NCBI GenBank assembly: GCA_037045355.1
Contig: JBAOHO010000012.1
Coordinates: forward strand, 248,001-312,000
Reading direction: 5' to 3'
Origin: Candidatus Nanopelagicales bacterium
Lineage (GTDB): Bacteria; Actinomycetota; Actinomycetes; S36-B12; GCA-2699445
Length of the DNA: 64,000 bases
The position numbers and the translations under genes were made by a program. A model generated the notes under the pieces. It was not told the DNA's origin and did not search any database. It was given only the letters and a program-made list of their open reading frames with translations. Of the stretch, positions 28,972 to 37,315 are shown piece by piece; the stretch's first letter is position 1; each line of letters starts with the position of its first letter.

Positions 28972-30688
28972 CTTCGACGCGTCGCAGCGGCCCACTGCGG
29001 ACTTCGAGCCAGACGATATCCGCGATCAGCGCGAGGCCGATCTGGCGCAGCGAGCTCAGGTCGGCCTGCTGCGTAACAGCGCTGTGATGGCCACCGGTTC
29101 GATCATCTCGCGCGTCACGGGGATCCTGCGCAACGCCAGCCTGACTGCGGCGCTGGGTCTGACGATCACCGCAGACGCGTTCGCGTTGGGAAACTCCCTG
29201 CCGGACATCGTCTACGTCTTGGTGATCGGCGGCGCGTTGAACGCCATCTTCGTGCCCCAGTTGGTACGCAGGATGAAGGAGGACGCCGACGGTGGCCAGG
29301 GCTATACCGATTCGCTGATCTCCGCGACCTCGGTGCTCCTGCTCATCGTGACGACGGCCTCCGTATTGTTCGCGCCACTGATCGTGTCCTTGTACGCCAC
29401 GAGCGAGTACACGCAGGGTCAGGTCGATCTCGCCGTGGCGTTCGCGCGGTATTGCCTGCCCCAGATCTTCTTCTTCGGCCTCTACACGATGCTCAGTCAG
29501 GTCCTCAACGCCCGCGGACGGTTCGGCATGCCGATGTTCGCGCCCATCTTCAACAACCTCGTGGCCATCGCCACCTACGTGTCGTTCGTCGTCGTATTCG
29601 GTGCCGAGGTGGCCTCGGACGGCGAACTGTCCGGTGGCGAGACTGCCTGGCTCGGGGTCGGCACCACCGCCGGGATCGCTGCCCAGGCCCTGATCCTCGT
29701 CCCGGTCATGATGCGCTCCGGCTACCGGTTTCACTTCTCGCGCAAGTGGCGCGGGATGGGTCTGGGCAAAGCCGGTCGGCTCGCCGGTTGGACCATCGGG
29801 CTCGTGGCCGTGACCCAGGCGGCATTCGTCGTGATCACCCGTTTGGCGACCGCGGCGAACGTCAACGCCGCCGAAGCGGGGACGCCTCCGGCCGGGCTGG
29901 CTACCTACACCAATGCCTACCTGGTGTTCATGATCCCTCACGGCATCGTGACTGTGTCCCTCGTGACCGCACAGCTGCCTGGCCTGTCCCGGCTTATCCA
30001 CGAAGGCCATCGGCGAGCAGCAGGTCGGGACGTCGGACACACCATGCGGTTGACGGCCGCGGCCATCGCACCGCTCGCGGGGGCGTTACTCCTGGGCGCT
30101 CAGCCGCTGGCCGCGTTGCTCTTCAACTACGGCGCCGGGAGTGCGGAACAGGCAGCACAGTTGGCGAGTGTCATCTCGATCTTCATGGTGGGACTGTTGC
30201 CCTTCACCTTGTACTACGTGCTCCAACGCGGGTGGTACGCGTGCGAGGACACCCGGACCCCGTTCTTGTTCGCGGTGCTCATGAATGTGTGTTTCGTGGC
30301 GTTCGCGCTCTTCCTGTTTCCCCGAGCAGAACCCGGCGGACCTCAGGTTCAGGCGTTGGCACTGGCGTACTCGGTGGCCAACATCATCACGTTCGCTGTG
30401 GCCTGGCCTGCGTTGCGCAACACCTTGGGATTCCTCGACTCAGGGCGCACAGCCCTTGCCCTGCTCCGCATCGTGCCGGCGGTTGTGATCGCGATGGTCC
30501 TCACCACCTGGGTTCCGCTGTTCAACGTGTTCGAGCCCGGTGACAGCAAGATGACGGCACTTGTCGACCTGATCGTGGGCTCTGCTGTCGTCGTACTCGG
30601 ATACTTGGTCCTGACGTGGGCGCTTCGTGTCGCTGAGGTTCGAGAACTGCTTTCATGGGTGGGTGGAGTTGCCCGTCGCAGCCGTTGA
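28934..30688 (+). CDS. murJ: Lipid II flippase MurJ (MviN)
   Basis: A 584-residue polytopic protein with about fourteen membrane segments. The MurJ-type core starts at RNSAVMATGSIISRVTGILRNASL, with NSLPDIVYVLVIGGALNAIFVP and later GRFGMPMFAPIFNNLVAI. It moves lipid II across the membrane for peptidoglycan synthesis. The ATG at 28934 overlaps the preceding gene; a GTG at 28964 with AGGA upstream is an alternative start. Unlike mycobacterial MviN (Rv3910), the protein ends after the membrane part. The pseudokinase and extracellular domains are encoded separately at 31386-32825. Confidence 0.92.
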   Translation: MTQNPSGRTSVSDFDASQRPTADFEPDDIRDQREADLAQRAQVGLLRNSAVMATGSIISRVTGILRNASLTAALGLTITADAFALGNSLPDIVYVLVIGGALNAIFVPQLVRRMKEDADGGQGYTDSLISATSVLLLIVTTASVLFAPLIVSLYATSEYTQGQVDLAVAFARYCLPQIFFFGLYTMLSQVLNARGRFGMPMFAPIFNNLVAIATYVSFVVVFGAEVASDGELSGGETAWLGVGTTAGIAAQALILVPVMMRSGYRFHFSRKWRGMGLGKAGRLAGWTIGLVAVTQAAFVVITRLATAANVNAAEAGTPPAGLATYTNAYLVFMIPHGIVTVSLVTAQLPGLSRLIHEGHRRAAGRDVGHTMRLTAAAIAPLAGALLLGAQPLAALLFNYGAGSAEQAAQLASVISIFMVGLLPFTLYYVLQRGWYACEDTRTPFLFAVLMNVCFVAFALFLFPRAEPGGPQVQALALAYSVANIITFAVAWPALRNTLGFLDSGRTALALLRIVPAVVIAMVLTTWVPLFNVFEPGDSKMTALVDLIVGSAVVVLGYLVLTWALRVAEVRELLSWVGGVARRSR

Positions 30689-30770
30689 GCACCGTCTCAA
30701 GCCGTCGTTCCCGCACTCCGATCCCCCAGTCATGGGCCCGAGCGACCGATGCGTCGACAGCGGCGGAATC

Positions 30771-31133
30771 GTGTTGGGGTGGTTGCTCAAGATCGTCGCG
30801 ATCCTCCTGATCCTCGGTCTGGCCGCCTACGATCTGGTCGTTATCGCCGTCGCCAAGGTCACGACCACCGATGACACCTCGTTCATCGCTCGCGGAGCGT
30901 CCGAGGCCATCGTGCTGCGCAACGCAACCGCCGAGGAAGCCGTCCTGGTGGCCAAGGAGCGCGCCAAGTCGCGCGGAGTCAAACTCGGCGGCGACGACAT
31001 CACCATCGACTCCGAAGGATCTGTCACCGTGTCTGTTCACCGAACCGCGGACACCTTGTTCGTCAGCCGGATCGGTCCACTGCAGCAGTTCGGTGAAGTC
31101 GACGAGACCTACACCACCCGCGCCACCGAATAG
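30771..31133 (+). CDS. Small single-span membrane protein between murJ and the pseudokinase
   Basis: About 120 residues from GTG 30771 (an ATG at 30732 is possible). One N-terminal span (VLGWLLKIVAILLILGLAAYDLVVIAVAK) is followed by about 90 residues outside the membrane. These contain short Val/Asp-rich strands (GGDDITIDSEGSVTVSVHR) resembling the extracytoplasmic part of TadE-like pilus proteins, but the match is too weak to name. It lies between murJ and its partner pseudokinase, so a link to envelope growth is possible. The stop codon is embedded in a tandem repeat. Confidence 0.65.
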   Translation: MLGWLLKIVAILLILGLAAYDLVVIAVAKVTTTDDTSFIARGASEAIVLRNATAEEAVLVAKERAKSRGVKLGGDDITIDSEGSVTVSVHRTADTLFVSRIGPLQQFGEVDETYTTRATE

Positions 31134-31212
31134 CCCCACCCGCGCCACCGAATAGCACCACCCCCGCCACCGAATAGCCCCGCCACCGAAAAGCCCCACC
31201 CGCGCCACGCCT
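31121..31212. repeat. Tandem repeat containing the preceding stop codon
   Basis: The motif CGCCACCGAATAG recurs at about 31122, 31143, 31165 and 31181, with a partial copy at 31203 (spacings 21, 22, 16, 22). The first copy contains the last codons and stop of the small membrane protein gene, so the array is a duplication of the gene end. The rest of the gap to 31386 shows no other feature. Confidence 0.8.
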
Positions 31213-31385
31213 ATCACCCCACCGCGTCCCACCCGCACCCCGCACCCCGGCGGACTGACACCACCTGGGCCCTGGCGATGGCCCTGGACCCGGTCACTCG
31301 AACCGCCGCAGTAGGCGCTGAGAATGACGGCAGCCCACGGTGTGCTGGGCACCTGTCGGCGCTGCTGTGACGTAACCTGCTGGGT

Positions 31386-32825
31386 GTGACAGATCGGACC
31401 GACGCGGGCCTTGCCGGGCGCCCCATCGGCCGATACGTGCTCAATGATCTAGTGGCCGAAAAGGCCGGTACCACTGTGTGGCGCGCGACAGATCCTGCCC
31501 TGCGCAGGCCAGTGAGCGCCCGCCTCATCCCCTTGGACCATCCCCGGGTTGCCGACCTTCGCGCGGCCGCCCAACACGCAGCCAGTGTGCAGGACCGCCG
31601 GGTGGTCCGGATGCTGGATGTCGTCGAGACCGACGACTACCTGGCGATCATCTCCGAATGGATCCCCGGCAACTCCTGGCCCGAACTGCTCACGGAACGG
31701 TGGAGTCCGCAGGAAGCAACAGTCGTGGCCCTCGAAGTGGCCAAAGCTCTCGAGGCCGCCCACGCCGTGGGCGTCACCCACGGCCGCCTGCGACCCGATT
31801 CGGTGATGATCACCGACAACCAAGAGGTACGGCTGCGCGGCTTGGGGATCGACGCTGTCCTCCTCGGGGCGGACCCATCGGTCGATCCCCGCCGGGCCGA
31901 CATCGAAGGCGTCGGATCCCTGCTGTACGCCGGACTGACCCGTCGGTGGCCCAGCGCCGACGGGGAGCCGACGGACGGACTGCCCCCGGCCCCCCTCTCG
32001 CATGGGGTCCCCCAGCCTCCCTCAACAGTCGCCCCCGACGTCCCCGCCAGCCTCGACCGAATCATCGCCCGCTGTCGGGCGGCCCGGGGCTCCGCCGCCA
32101 AGAGGTCCGACTCCTTCACCGAGATGGGGGAATGTGTCGATGCGCTGGAGCGGGCGTTCACGGCAGTGCCGCATGAGGACTCCGATACCGAGTTCACCAC
32201 CGACCAGGACTCGGCCACCGACAGGCTCGTCGGGCGGGTCAGCACCCTTGCCGTCGGAGTACTGGCCGTCGCCGGGCTGGTCTTGCTCGGTTGGCAACTC
32301 GTCACCAACCTTGCTTCCGAACCCGACACCGCCCTGCAAGCCGCCGTTCCGCTTGACGCGCTGCCACCCGTCGAAACTCCCGCCCCCGAGTCCCCGTTCG
32401 CAATCGTCGGTGCGGAAGACTTCGATCCGGCAGGCGACCGCTTCGAAGGAGGTCGAACAGCGCGGAAGGCGATCGATCGGAAGCGTGGCACGGCGTGGTA
32501 CACCGACTCCTACAGCAGCCCCGACCTGAACGGCAAAGGTGGAGTGGGACTGCTCCTCGACCTCGGCGCGGTGCGCCCCGTGCGGGCGATCAACCTGCGT
32601 CTCGTAGGAACCGGCAGCGACTTCGAGATCCGCACCGCCCAGGAGCGTCCGCGTCGACTCTCCGACTTCCGCCGGATCGTTTCGGTGAAGGGTGCGGGTG
32701 ACGCCATCAAGGTTCGGACCCCCAAAGCCCGCAATGCCCGGTTCGTCCTCGTCTGGCTGACGCGGCTGCCTTTCGACGGCAGCTACTACACCGGCGGCGT
32801 GCGCGACGTCAAAGTCGTCGGCTGA
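31386..32825 (+). CDS. Pseudokinase membrane protein (MviN partner, separate gene)
   Basis: A 479-residue protein in three parts. Residues about 15-265 form a serine/threonine kinase fold (IGRYVLNDLVAEKAGTTVWRA, then VTHGRLRPDSVMI). The catalytic Lys in strand 3 is replaced (VSARLIPL), the HRD Asp is lost (HGRLRPD) and no DFG is seen (RLRGLGID), so it is a pseudokinase. One membrane span follows (VGVLAVAGLVLLGWQL). The extracellular part (FEGGRTARKAIDRKRGTAWYTDSY..., LLLDLGAVRPVRAINLRL) resembles a discoidin/F5/8-type domain. In mycobacteria these parts are fused to MviN and recruit FhaA after phosphorylation by PknB. Here they form a separate gene with GTG start 31386. Confidence 0.85.
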   Translation: MTDRTDAGLAGRPIGRYVLNDLVAEKAGTTVWRATDPALRRPVSARLIPLDHPRVADLRAAAQHAASVQDRRVVRMLDVVETDDYLAIISEWIPGNSWPELLTERWSPQEATVVALEVAKALEAAHAVGVTHGRLRPDSVMITDNQEVRLRGLGIDAVLLGADPSVDPRRADIEGVGSLLYAGLTRRWPSADGEPTDGLPPAPLSHGVPQPPSTVAPDVPASLDRIIARCRAARGSAAKRSDSFTEMGECVDALERAFTAVPHEDSDTEFTTDQDSATDRLVGRVSTLAVGVLAVAGLVLLGWQLVTNLASEPDTALQAAVPLDALPPVETPAPESPFAIVGAEDFDPAGDRFEGGRTARKAIDRKRGTAWYTDSYSSPDLNGKGGVGLLLDLGAVRPVRAINLRLVGTGSDFEIRTAQERPRRLSDFRRIVSVKGAGDAIKVRTPKARNARFVLVWLTRLPFDGSYYTGGVRDVKVVG

Positions 32826-32846
32826 CCCAGATACCATCCAAGCGCC

Positions 32847-33449
32847 ATGACCGACGCCACGATCTCGGGCCGCCCGGAGTCCGACGAGGAACTCCTCGCA
32901 GCCCACGTCGCCGGCGAACCACGTGCGTTCGACGAACTGGTGCGTCGGCACGGCGACCGGATGTGGGCCGTTGCCCTGCGCACGTGTCGGGATCCCGAGG
33001 AAGCCTCCGACGCGGTCCAAGATGCGTTCATCTCCGCGTTTCGCCGCGCCGACACATTCCGGGGGACGGCTAAGGTCAGCACCTGGCTGCACCGGATCGT
33101 CGTCAACGCATGCCTCGACCGACTGCGAGCGAAGAAGGTGCGCCCAACAGTCGCGCTTCCCGAGGAAGCTCCGGACGCCGGTGTCCCGGATCACCGCGAT
33201 CCGATCGACGAACACACCACCCGGCTGACGGTCCTGGGAGCCCTCGCGCAGTTGCCGGCGGACCAGCGAGTGGCCATCACGTTGGTGGATCTCGAGGGAT
33301 GGTCCGTGGACGACGCCTCCGACGTCCTCCAGTGTCCCCCGGGCACCGTGAAAAGCCGATGCCACCGCGGTCGAGCCCGATTGGCCCAGTTGCTGCGGAA
33401 CCAGCCCGCTGCATCGGGCGTCCCACCATCGGGAGGTGACCAGGAGTGA
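32847..33449 (+). CDS. sigM: ECF RNA polymerase sigma factor SigM
   Basis: A 200-residue ECF sigma factor. Region 2 spans about residues 28-95 (FDELVRRHGDRMWAVALR, DAVQDAFISAFRRADTFRG, STWLHRIVVNACLDRLR). Region 4 spans about 125-180 (LPADQRVAITLVDLEGWSVDDAS, CPPGTVKSRCHRGRARL). Order and neighbours (murJ and pseudokinase before, anti-sigma, trxB, trxA after) match sigM of mycobacteria (Rv3911) and streptomycetes. Its TGA overlaps the GTG of the anti-sigma gene (GTGA), giving coupled translation of the sigma factor and its regulator. Known regulons of SigM concern envelope and thiol stress. Confidence 0.92.
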   Translation: MTDATISGRPESDEELLAAHVAGEPRAFDELVRRHGDRMWAVALRTCRDPEEASDAVQDAFISAFRRADTFRGTAKVSTWLHRIVVNACLDRLRAKKVRPTVALPEEAPDAGVPDHRDPIDEHTTRLTVLGALAQLPADQRVAITLVDLEGWSVDDASDVLQCPPGTVKSRCHRGRARLAQLLRNQPAASGVPPSGGDQE

Positions 33450-34295
33450 GGTCTGTCGACGACGGCTTCTCCCCCGAGGACGAAGAGTCCCCCGAGGACG
33501 AAGAATCCCCCCAGGACGAAGAATCCCCCGGGGCCCCCACGGGCGCGGAGTCCCACCAAGGCGCGGAGTCCCCCGCAGGCGCGAGCCCGGAATCACCATT
33601 CACCAGTGAGGCGCGGATCCGGGAACTGCTTGGCGGCCCAACCCCGCCCGCAGATGCCGACCGCCGTTCGCGAACGCATCCTGGCTGCATTGGCGGCCGA
33701 ACCCCAGCCCGACTTCACGGCAACCCCTGGCAACAACAAGGCCGCCGGTGGGGCCACTGGCGGGTCCAATGGCAAGGCATGGTGGACATTTGCGGCGGTG
33801 GCGGCAGCCTTTGTGCTCCTCGTGGGCGTCGTGTTCCTGCCGCGGTCCTCCGAACCCCCGGCCACCACCATCGCGGGCGAGCAGGCGCCCTCCGTGGGCG
33901 ATGATCACAAGGTCGCCACTGACGTGTCGTGCGGAGGGCAGCCCCTGACCTACGAGTCGGGAACCAGGTATGTCCCGGCATCGTTCACTGACCAGGCCCA
34001 GGATCTGGCGGCCTACTGTTCGGCGGAGGCCCGCTCGCCAGTATCCACTCAGAACCAGGTGCGACCCGCCGAACCCACTCGTGACCCAGTTCCGGCGATG
34101 AGCCCCGGTCTGGCCCTGAGATCCATGCGGTGCGTGATCGAGGCAGCACCCACAGCAGATGTCATGGTCGTCGATCGTGGGTACTACGGCACGGACCCGG
34201 CGACGATCGCAGTCGTCGGACCACCCAGTCGGGCGCTCGTCATCGACTGCCAGGACCAGCCCGAACGGGTCGTTGCCGAGGTGGGTCTGGACTGA
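33446..34295 (+). CDS. Membrane anti-sigma factor of SigM, split by one frameshift
   Basis: Two frames join into about 282 residues. The first part starts at GTG 33446 and contains an acidic 18-base repeat (EDEESP three times) and a short helix (SEARIRELLGGPTPP). The second continues MPTAVRERILAALAAEPQPD, a usual motif before the membrane span (WWTFAAVAAAFVLLVGVVFL). It ends with a cysteine-containing extracytoplasmic domain of about 150 residues. Dropping one base of the CCC run near 33641-33656 gives PTPPQMPTAVRERI. It should hold SigM at the membrane, as RsmA (Rv3912) does. No zinc-binding HxxxCxxC motif is visible. It is tightly coupled to sigM. Confidence 0.75.
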
Positions 34296-34329
34296 CGCCC
34301 GTCAGTCCCTTTCGCAAAGTCCATTCCTC

Positions 34330-34401
34330 CTTCCTCGGGTCCTTGGGCTTTCTCGGTTCCTTGAGCTTTCTCGGGTCCTTCGGCTTTCTCGGTTCCTTGA
34401 G
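34330..34401. repeat. 18-base tandem repeat upstream of trxB
   Basis: Four copies of an 18-base unit (CTTTCTCGGTTCCTTGAG and variants) start at about 34330, 34348, 34366 and 34384. They lie in the 268-base gap 34296-34563 between the anti-sigma gene and trxB. A ribosome binding site GGAAGGA precedes trxB. No promoter was identified. Confidence 0.8.
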
Positions 34402-34563
34402 TTTGGGCTTTTCCTGGTTCGCCTGGGATCCTCGGTGGGTCCTCCTCGGATCTCCTCTCTGAACCTGATTCCCCCGGGACGATCCGCGGGGCGGAATGAT
34501 CCCCGGAGCCGCTTCGTTGCACGCCATGGGTACCCTCTGTCGGTACGCCCGGGAAGGACCATC

Positions 34564-35500
34564 GTGACCGATATCCGCAACGTCATCATCGTCGGCTCTG
34601 GACCGGCCGGATACACGGCGGCGGTCTACGCCGCCCGGGCGCAGTTGCAGCCACTGGTCTTCGAGGGGGCCGTGACCGCCGGTGGAGCGTTGATGAACAC
34701 CACCGAGGTCGAGAACTTCCCCGGTTTTGCCGAGGGCATCATGGGTCCGGAACTCATGTCCCAAATGAAGCTGCAGGCCGAGCGATTCGGCGCCGATCTC
34801 ATCACCGATGACGTCACCGACATCCGGGTGGACGGTGACATCAAGACCGTCGTCGACGGTGCCGGTCAGGAACATCGCGCCCGGGCACTGATCCTGGCCA
34901 TGGGATCGGGATATCGCGAGATCGGCCTACCCGACGAGAAGCGCTTGAGCGGGCACGGGGTGTCCTGGTGCGCCACGTGCGACGGATTCTTCTTCCGCAA
35001 CCAGCACATAGCCGTGGTGGGCGGCGGCGACTCGGCCATGGAGGAAGCCACCTTCCTCACCCGGTTCGCCGACAAGGTCACAGTGATCCATCGGCGCGAC
35101 TGAACTGCGCGCCAGCAAGATCATGGCCGAGCGGGCGCTGGCTGATCCCAAGATCGAGTTCGCGTGGAACAGCACGGTGACGGCGCTGCACGGCGACGAC
35201 AAGTTGACCGGCGTGACGCTGGAGGACACCGTCACCGGACAGCGGCGAGAACTGACGGTGAGTGGTCTGTTCATCGCGATTGGTCACGATCCTCGCTCGG
35301 AGTTGGTCAAGGGCCAGATCGAACTCGACGGGGAGGGCTACGTGATCGTGGACCACCCCTCGACCCGCACCAACGTCGCCGGCGTCTTCGCGTGCGGGGA
35401 TGTGGTCGATCACACGTATCGCCAGGCCATCACCGCCGCGGGTACCGGGTGCTCCGCCGCACTCGACGCCGAGCGATTCCTGGCCGACCTGGGAATGTGA
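34564..35500 (+). CDS. trxB: Thioredoxin reductase, split by one frameshift
   Basis: Together the two frames give about 311 residues, the usual length. The FAD-binding start VIIVGSGPAGYTAAVYAAR, the redox-active pair WCATCDGFF and the NADPH-binding GGGDSAMEEATFL are present. So is the second FAD motif VFACGDVVDHTYRQAITAAGTG. The first frame stops at 35103 right after VIHRRD. Removing the T at 35101 turns the stop into GAA and restores IHRRDELRASKIM, an invariant stretch. As trxB is central to thiol balance and all motifs are intact, an assembly error is most likely. It acts with trxA, 74 bases downstream. Confidence 0.92.
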
Positions 35501-35574
35501 CGGCCACGCCGCCACCCGCACCGAATCTCGCACCGTAGGGTGAGGGCTACACCACAGGAGAAACTGGAGAAATC

Positions 35575-35901
35575 GTGGGAGCACACACGAAGGCAGTAAC
35601 CGACGCCTCGTTCGTCGAGGATGTCCTGCAGGCGGACAAGACCGTCCTGGTGGATTTCTGGGCCGAATGGTGCGGCCCCTGCCGCATGGTCGCGCCGATC
35701 CTCGACGAGATCGCAGCGGAACACGGCGACAAGCTGAGCATCGTCAAACTGAACGTCGACGAGAACCCACAGACCGCGGCCAGCTACGGGGTCGTCAGTA
35801 TCCCGACCCTGAACGTGTACTCCGGTGGCCAGGTCGTCAAGCAGATCGTCGGGGCGAAACCCAAGCAGGCACTGCTGAAGGACCTAGCCGAGTTCCTGTG
35901 A
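35575..35901 (+). CDS. trxA: Thioredoxin
   Basis: A 108-residue thioredoxin with the active site FWAEWCGPCRMVAPIL, the cis-proline region VVSIPTLNVY and the usual C-terminal helix. It reduces protein disulfides in the cytoplasm and is itself reduced by TrxB upstream. GTG 35575 is preceded by GGAGA. The start of cwlM follows after 27 bases. Confidence 0.95.
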   Translation: MGAHTKAVTDASFVEDVLQADKTVLVDFWAEWCGPCRMVAPILDEIAAEHGDKLSIVKLNVDENPQTAASYGVVSIPTLNVYSGGQVVKQIVGAKPKQALLKDLAEFL

Positions 35902-35928
35902 CGCTCAGCTATCTCGGGGCTTGCTGAG

Positions 35929-37080
35929 GTGACCGGCTTCAAGTTGGGCGACCGGGGGCCCGCGGTCGCCGAAGTTCGTGCTCGCCTGGCCCGACTGGGG
36001 CTGCTCCCCGGATCTCAGTACGCCGAACAGCGCGCCGGTGAGGACCCGCTGCGTTCAGGGATGAGCACCCAACCCGGGGAACCCTGGCAGTGGCAGACCA
36101 CCGCGCTCGCGAGCGCGGAATTCGACGAAACCGTCGAGAGCGCCGTCCGGACGTTCCAGGAGCAGCGCGGGATCACCGTCGATGGGGTCGTGGGGCCCGA
36201 GACCTTCCGCCGCCTCGAAGAGGCCCGCTGGCAGCTCGGCGACCGCATACTCTCCTACGCCGCCGCGCATCCGACCGTCGGCGAGGACGTCCTGGACCTT
36301 CAGAAGCGGCTGAACGCCATGGGATTCTCGTGCGGTCGCGAGGACGGGCATCTGGGGCCCAACACTGACGCGGGGATCCGTGAGTTCCAGCGCAACACCG
36401 GCATCCGATCGGACGGCGTGTGCGGTCCCGCGACGTTCCGGGCGCTCGGCCGACTGCGTCGCACGGTAGGGCGGCACTCCGGTCACGCCGTCCGGGAACG
36501 GTACTCATTGCACGACATCCGGACGGGCGTGCGCGGCAAGGTCGTGATCATCGACCCGGCGACCGGAACCGACGCACCCACCCAGGCCGACATCTGCGGT
36601 GACCTTGCGGCGCGGATCGAAGGTCGCCTGACCGCGCTCGGCACCCAGGTACTGATCACTCGATCCCTGGCGGTCCCGGGTCCAGACCATACCGACGACT
36701 CCACCGCGAATCTCGCGAACGATGTCGGAGCCGACCTGGTACTCAACCTGACTGTGGTGAACGACCCCGACGCGGGAGCGGGCACCGCGACCTACTTCTA
36801 CGGCCGCGACGACACGTCCTTCTCCGTACCCGGCCAACTGGCTGCCACCTTGCTGCTGGACGGGATCGTCGACCACACCGATCTGGACAACAGGTCCCGA
36901 CATGCCCGCACATGGGATCTGCTGCGGTTGACCCGGATGCCGGCCGTGCGCATCGAGTGCGGCAACCTCGCGGCCGACCGCGACGCCAGCCGTCTGTCCG
37001 ACCCGGTCTTCGTCGACTCCCTCGCGCGCGCCATCGCGGATTCGGTCGAGCGGTTCTTCTCACCGGAACACGTCCTGTAG
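35929..37080 (+). CDS. cwlM: CwlM-like protein: two peptidoglycan-binding repeats and a degenerate amidase domain
   Basis: A 383-residue cytoplasmic protein (no signal peptide). Two PG_binding_1 repeats (about residues 5-95 and 110-170; GITVDGVVGPETFRRLEE and GIRSDGVCGPATFRALGR) precede an amidase_3-like domain from VVIIDPATGTDAPT to the end. The zinc-binding His of the usual DPGHGG is replaced (IDPATG), and the SIHAN His is replaced by NLTVVND. Only the later Glu (RIECGN) remains, so hydrolase activity is unlikely. Mycobacterial CwlM (Rv3915) is likewise not an active amidase and controls MurA when phosphorylated by PknB. The same role is inferred from position after trxBA and the missing ligands. 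Confidence 0.85.
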   Translation: MTGFKLGDRGPAVAEVRARLARLGLLPGSQYAEQRAGEDPLRSGMSTQPGEPWQWQTTALASAEFDETVESAVRTFQEQRGITVDGVVGPETFRRLEEARWQLGDRILSYAAAHPTVGEDVLDLQKRLNAMGFSCGREDGHLGPNTDAGIREFQRNTGIRSDGVCGPATFRALGRLRRTVGRHSGHAVRERYSLHDIRTGVRGKVVIIDPATGTDAPTQADICGDLAARIEGRLTALGTQVLITRSLAVPGPDHTDDSTANLANDVGADLVLNLTVVNDPDAGAGTATYFYGRDDTSFSVPGQLAATLLLDGIVDHTDLDNRSRHARTWDLLRLTRMPAVRIECGNLAADRDASRLSDPVFVDSLARAIADSVERFFSPEHVL

Positions 37081-37111
37081 CTCAGCCCGGCTGGAGTCTT
37101 CGTCGAAAGTC

Positions 37112-37222
37112 TCACCGCCCGAGGCGCTGATGCTCCAGGTCGTCGCGATACGGCGATACCGGGTGCGCCCGCAGTAATGACGCGAGGAAGCCCACCAGGC
37201 CACCCGCCAGGAACGCGATCAC
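37112..37222 (-). CDS. Possible small membrane peptide
   Basis: A 36-residue candidate from GTG 37222: one hydrophobic segment (VIAFLAGGLVGFLASLL) then a charged tail (RAHPVSPYRDDLEHQRLGR). Third codon positions are mostly G or C and the topology is sensible. There is no strong ribosome binding site. It lies in the 235-base gap between cwlM and the aminotransferase gene, antisense to both. Confidence 0.4.
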   Translation of the reverse strand: MIAFLAGGLVGFLASLLRAHPVSPYRDDLEHQRLGR

Positions 37223-37315
37223 GACCCACCTGGTGGTTCGACTTTGGTTTCCAGGGGACATTCAGGCATCGTAGAACGTCGCCCGCTGCATGTTCGCCCG
37301 GCCGTGAGGAGTCCC

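Noticed and set aside
28655..30040. A 461-codon open frame antisense to murJ
   Set aside because: It mirrors the coding frame of murJ in high-GC DNA, is rich in His, Arg and Gly, and has no domain or ribosome binding site.
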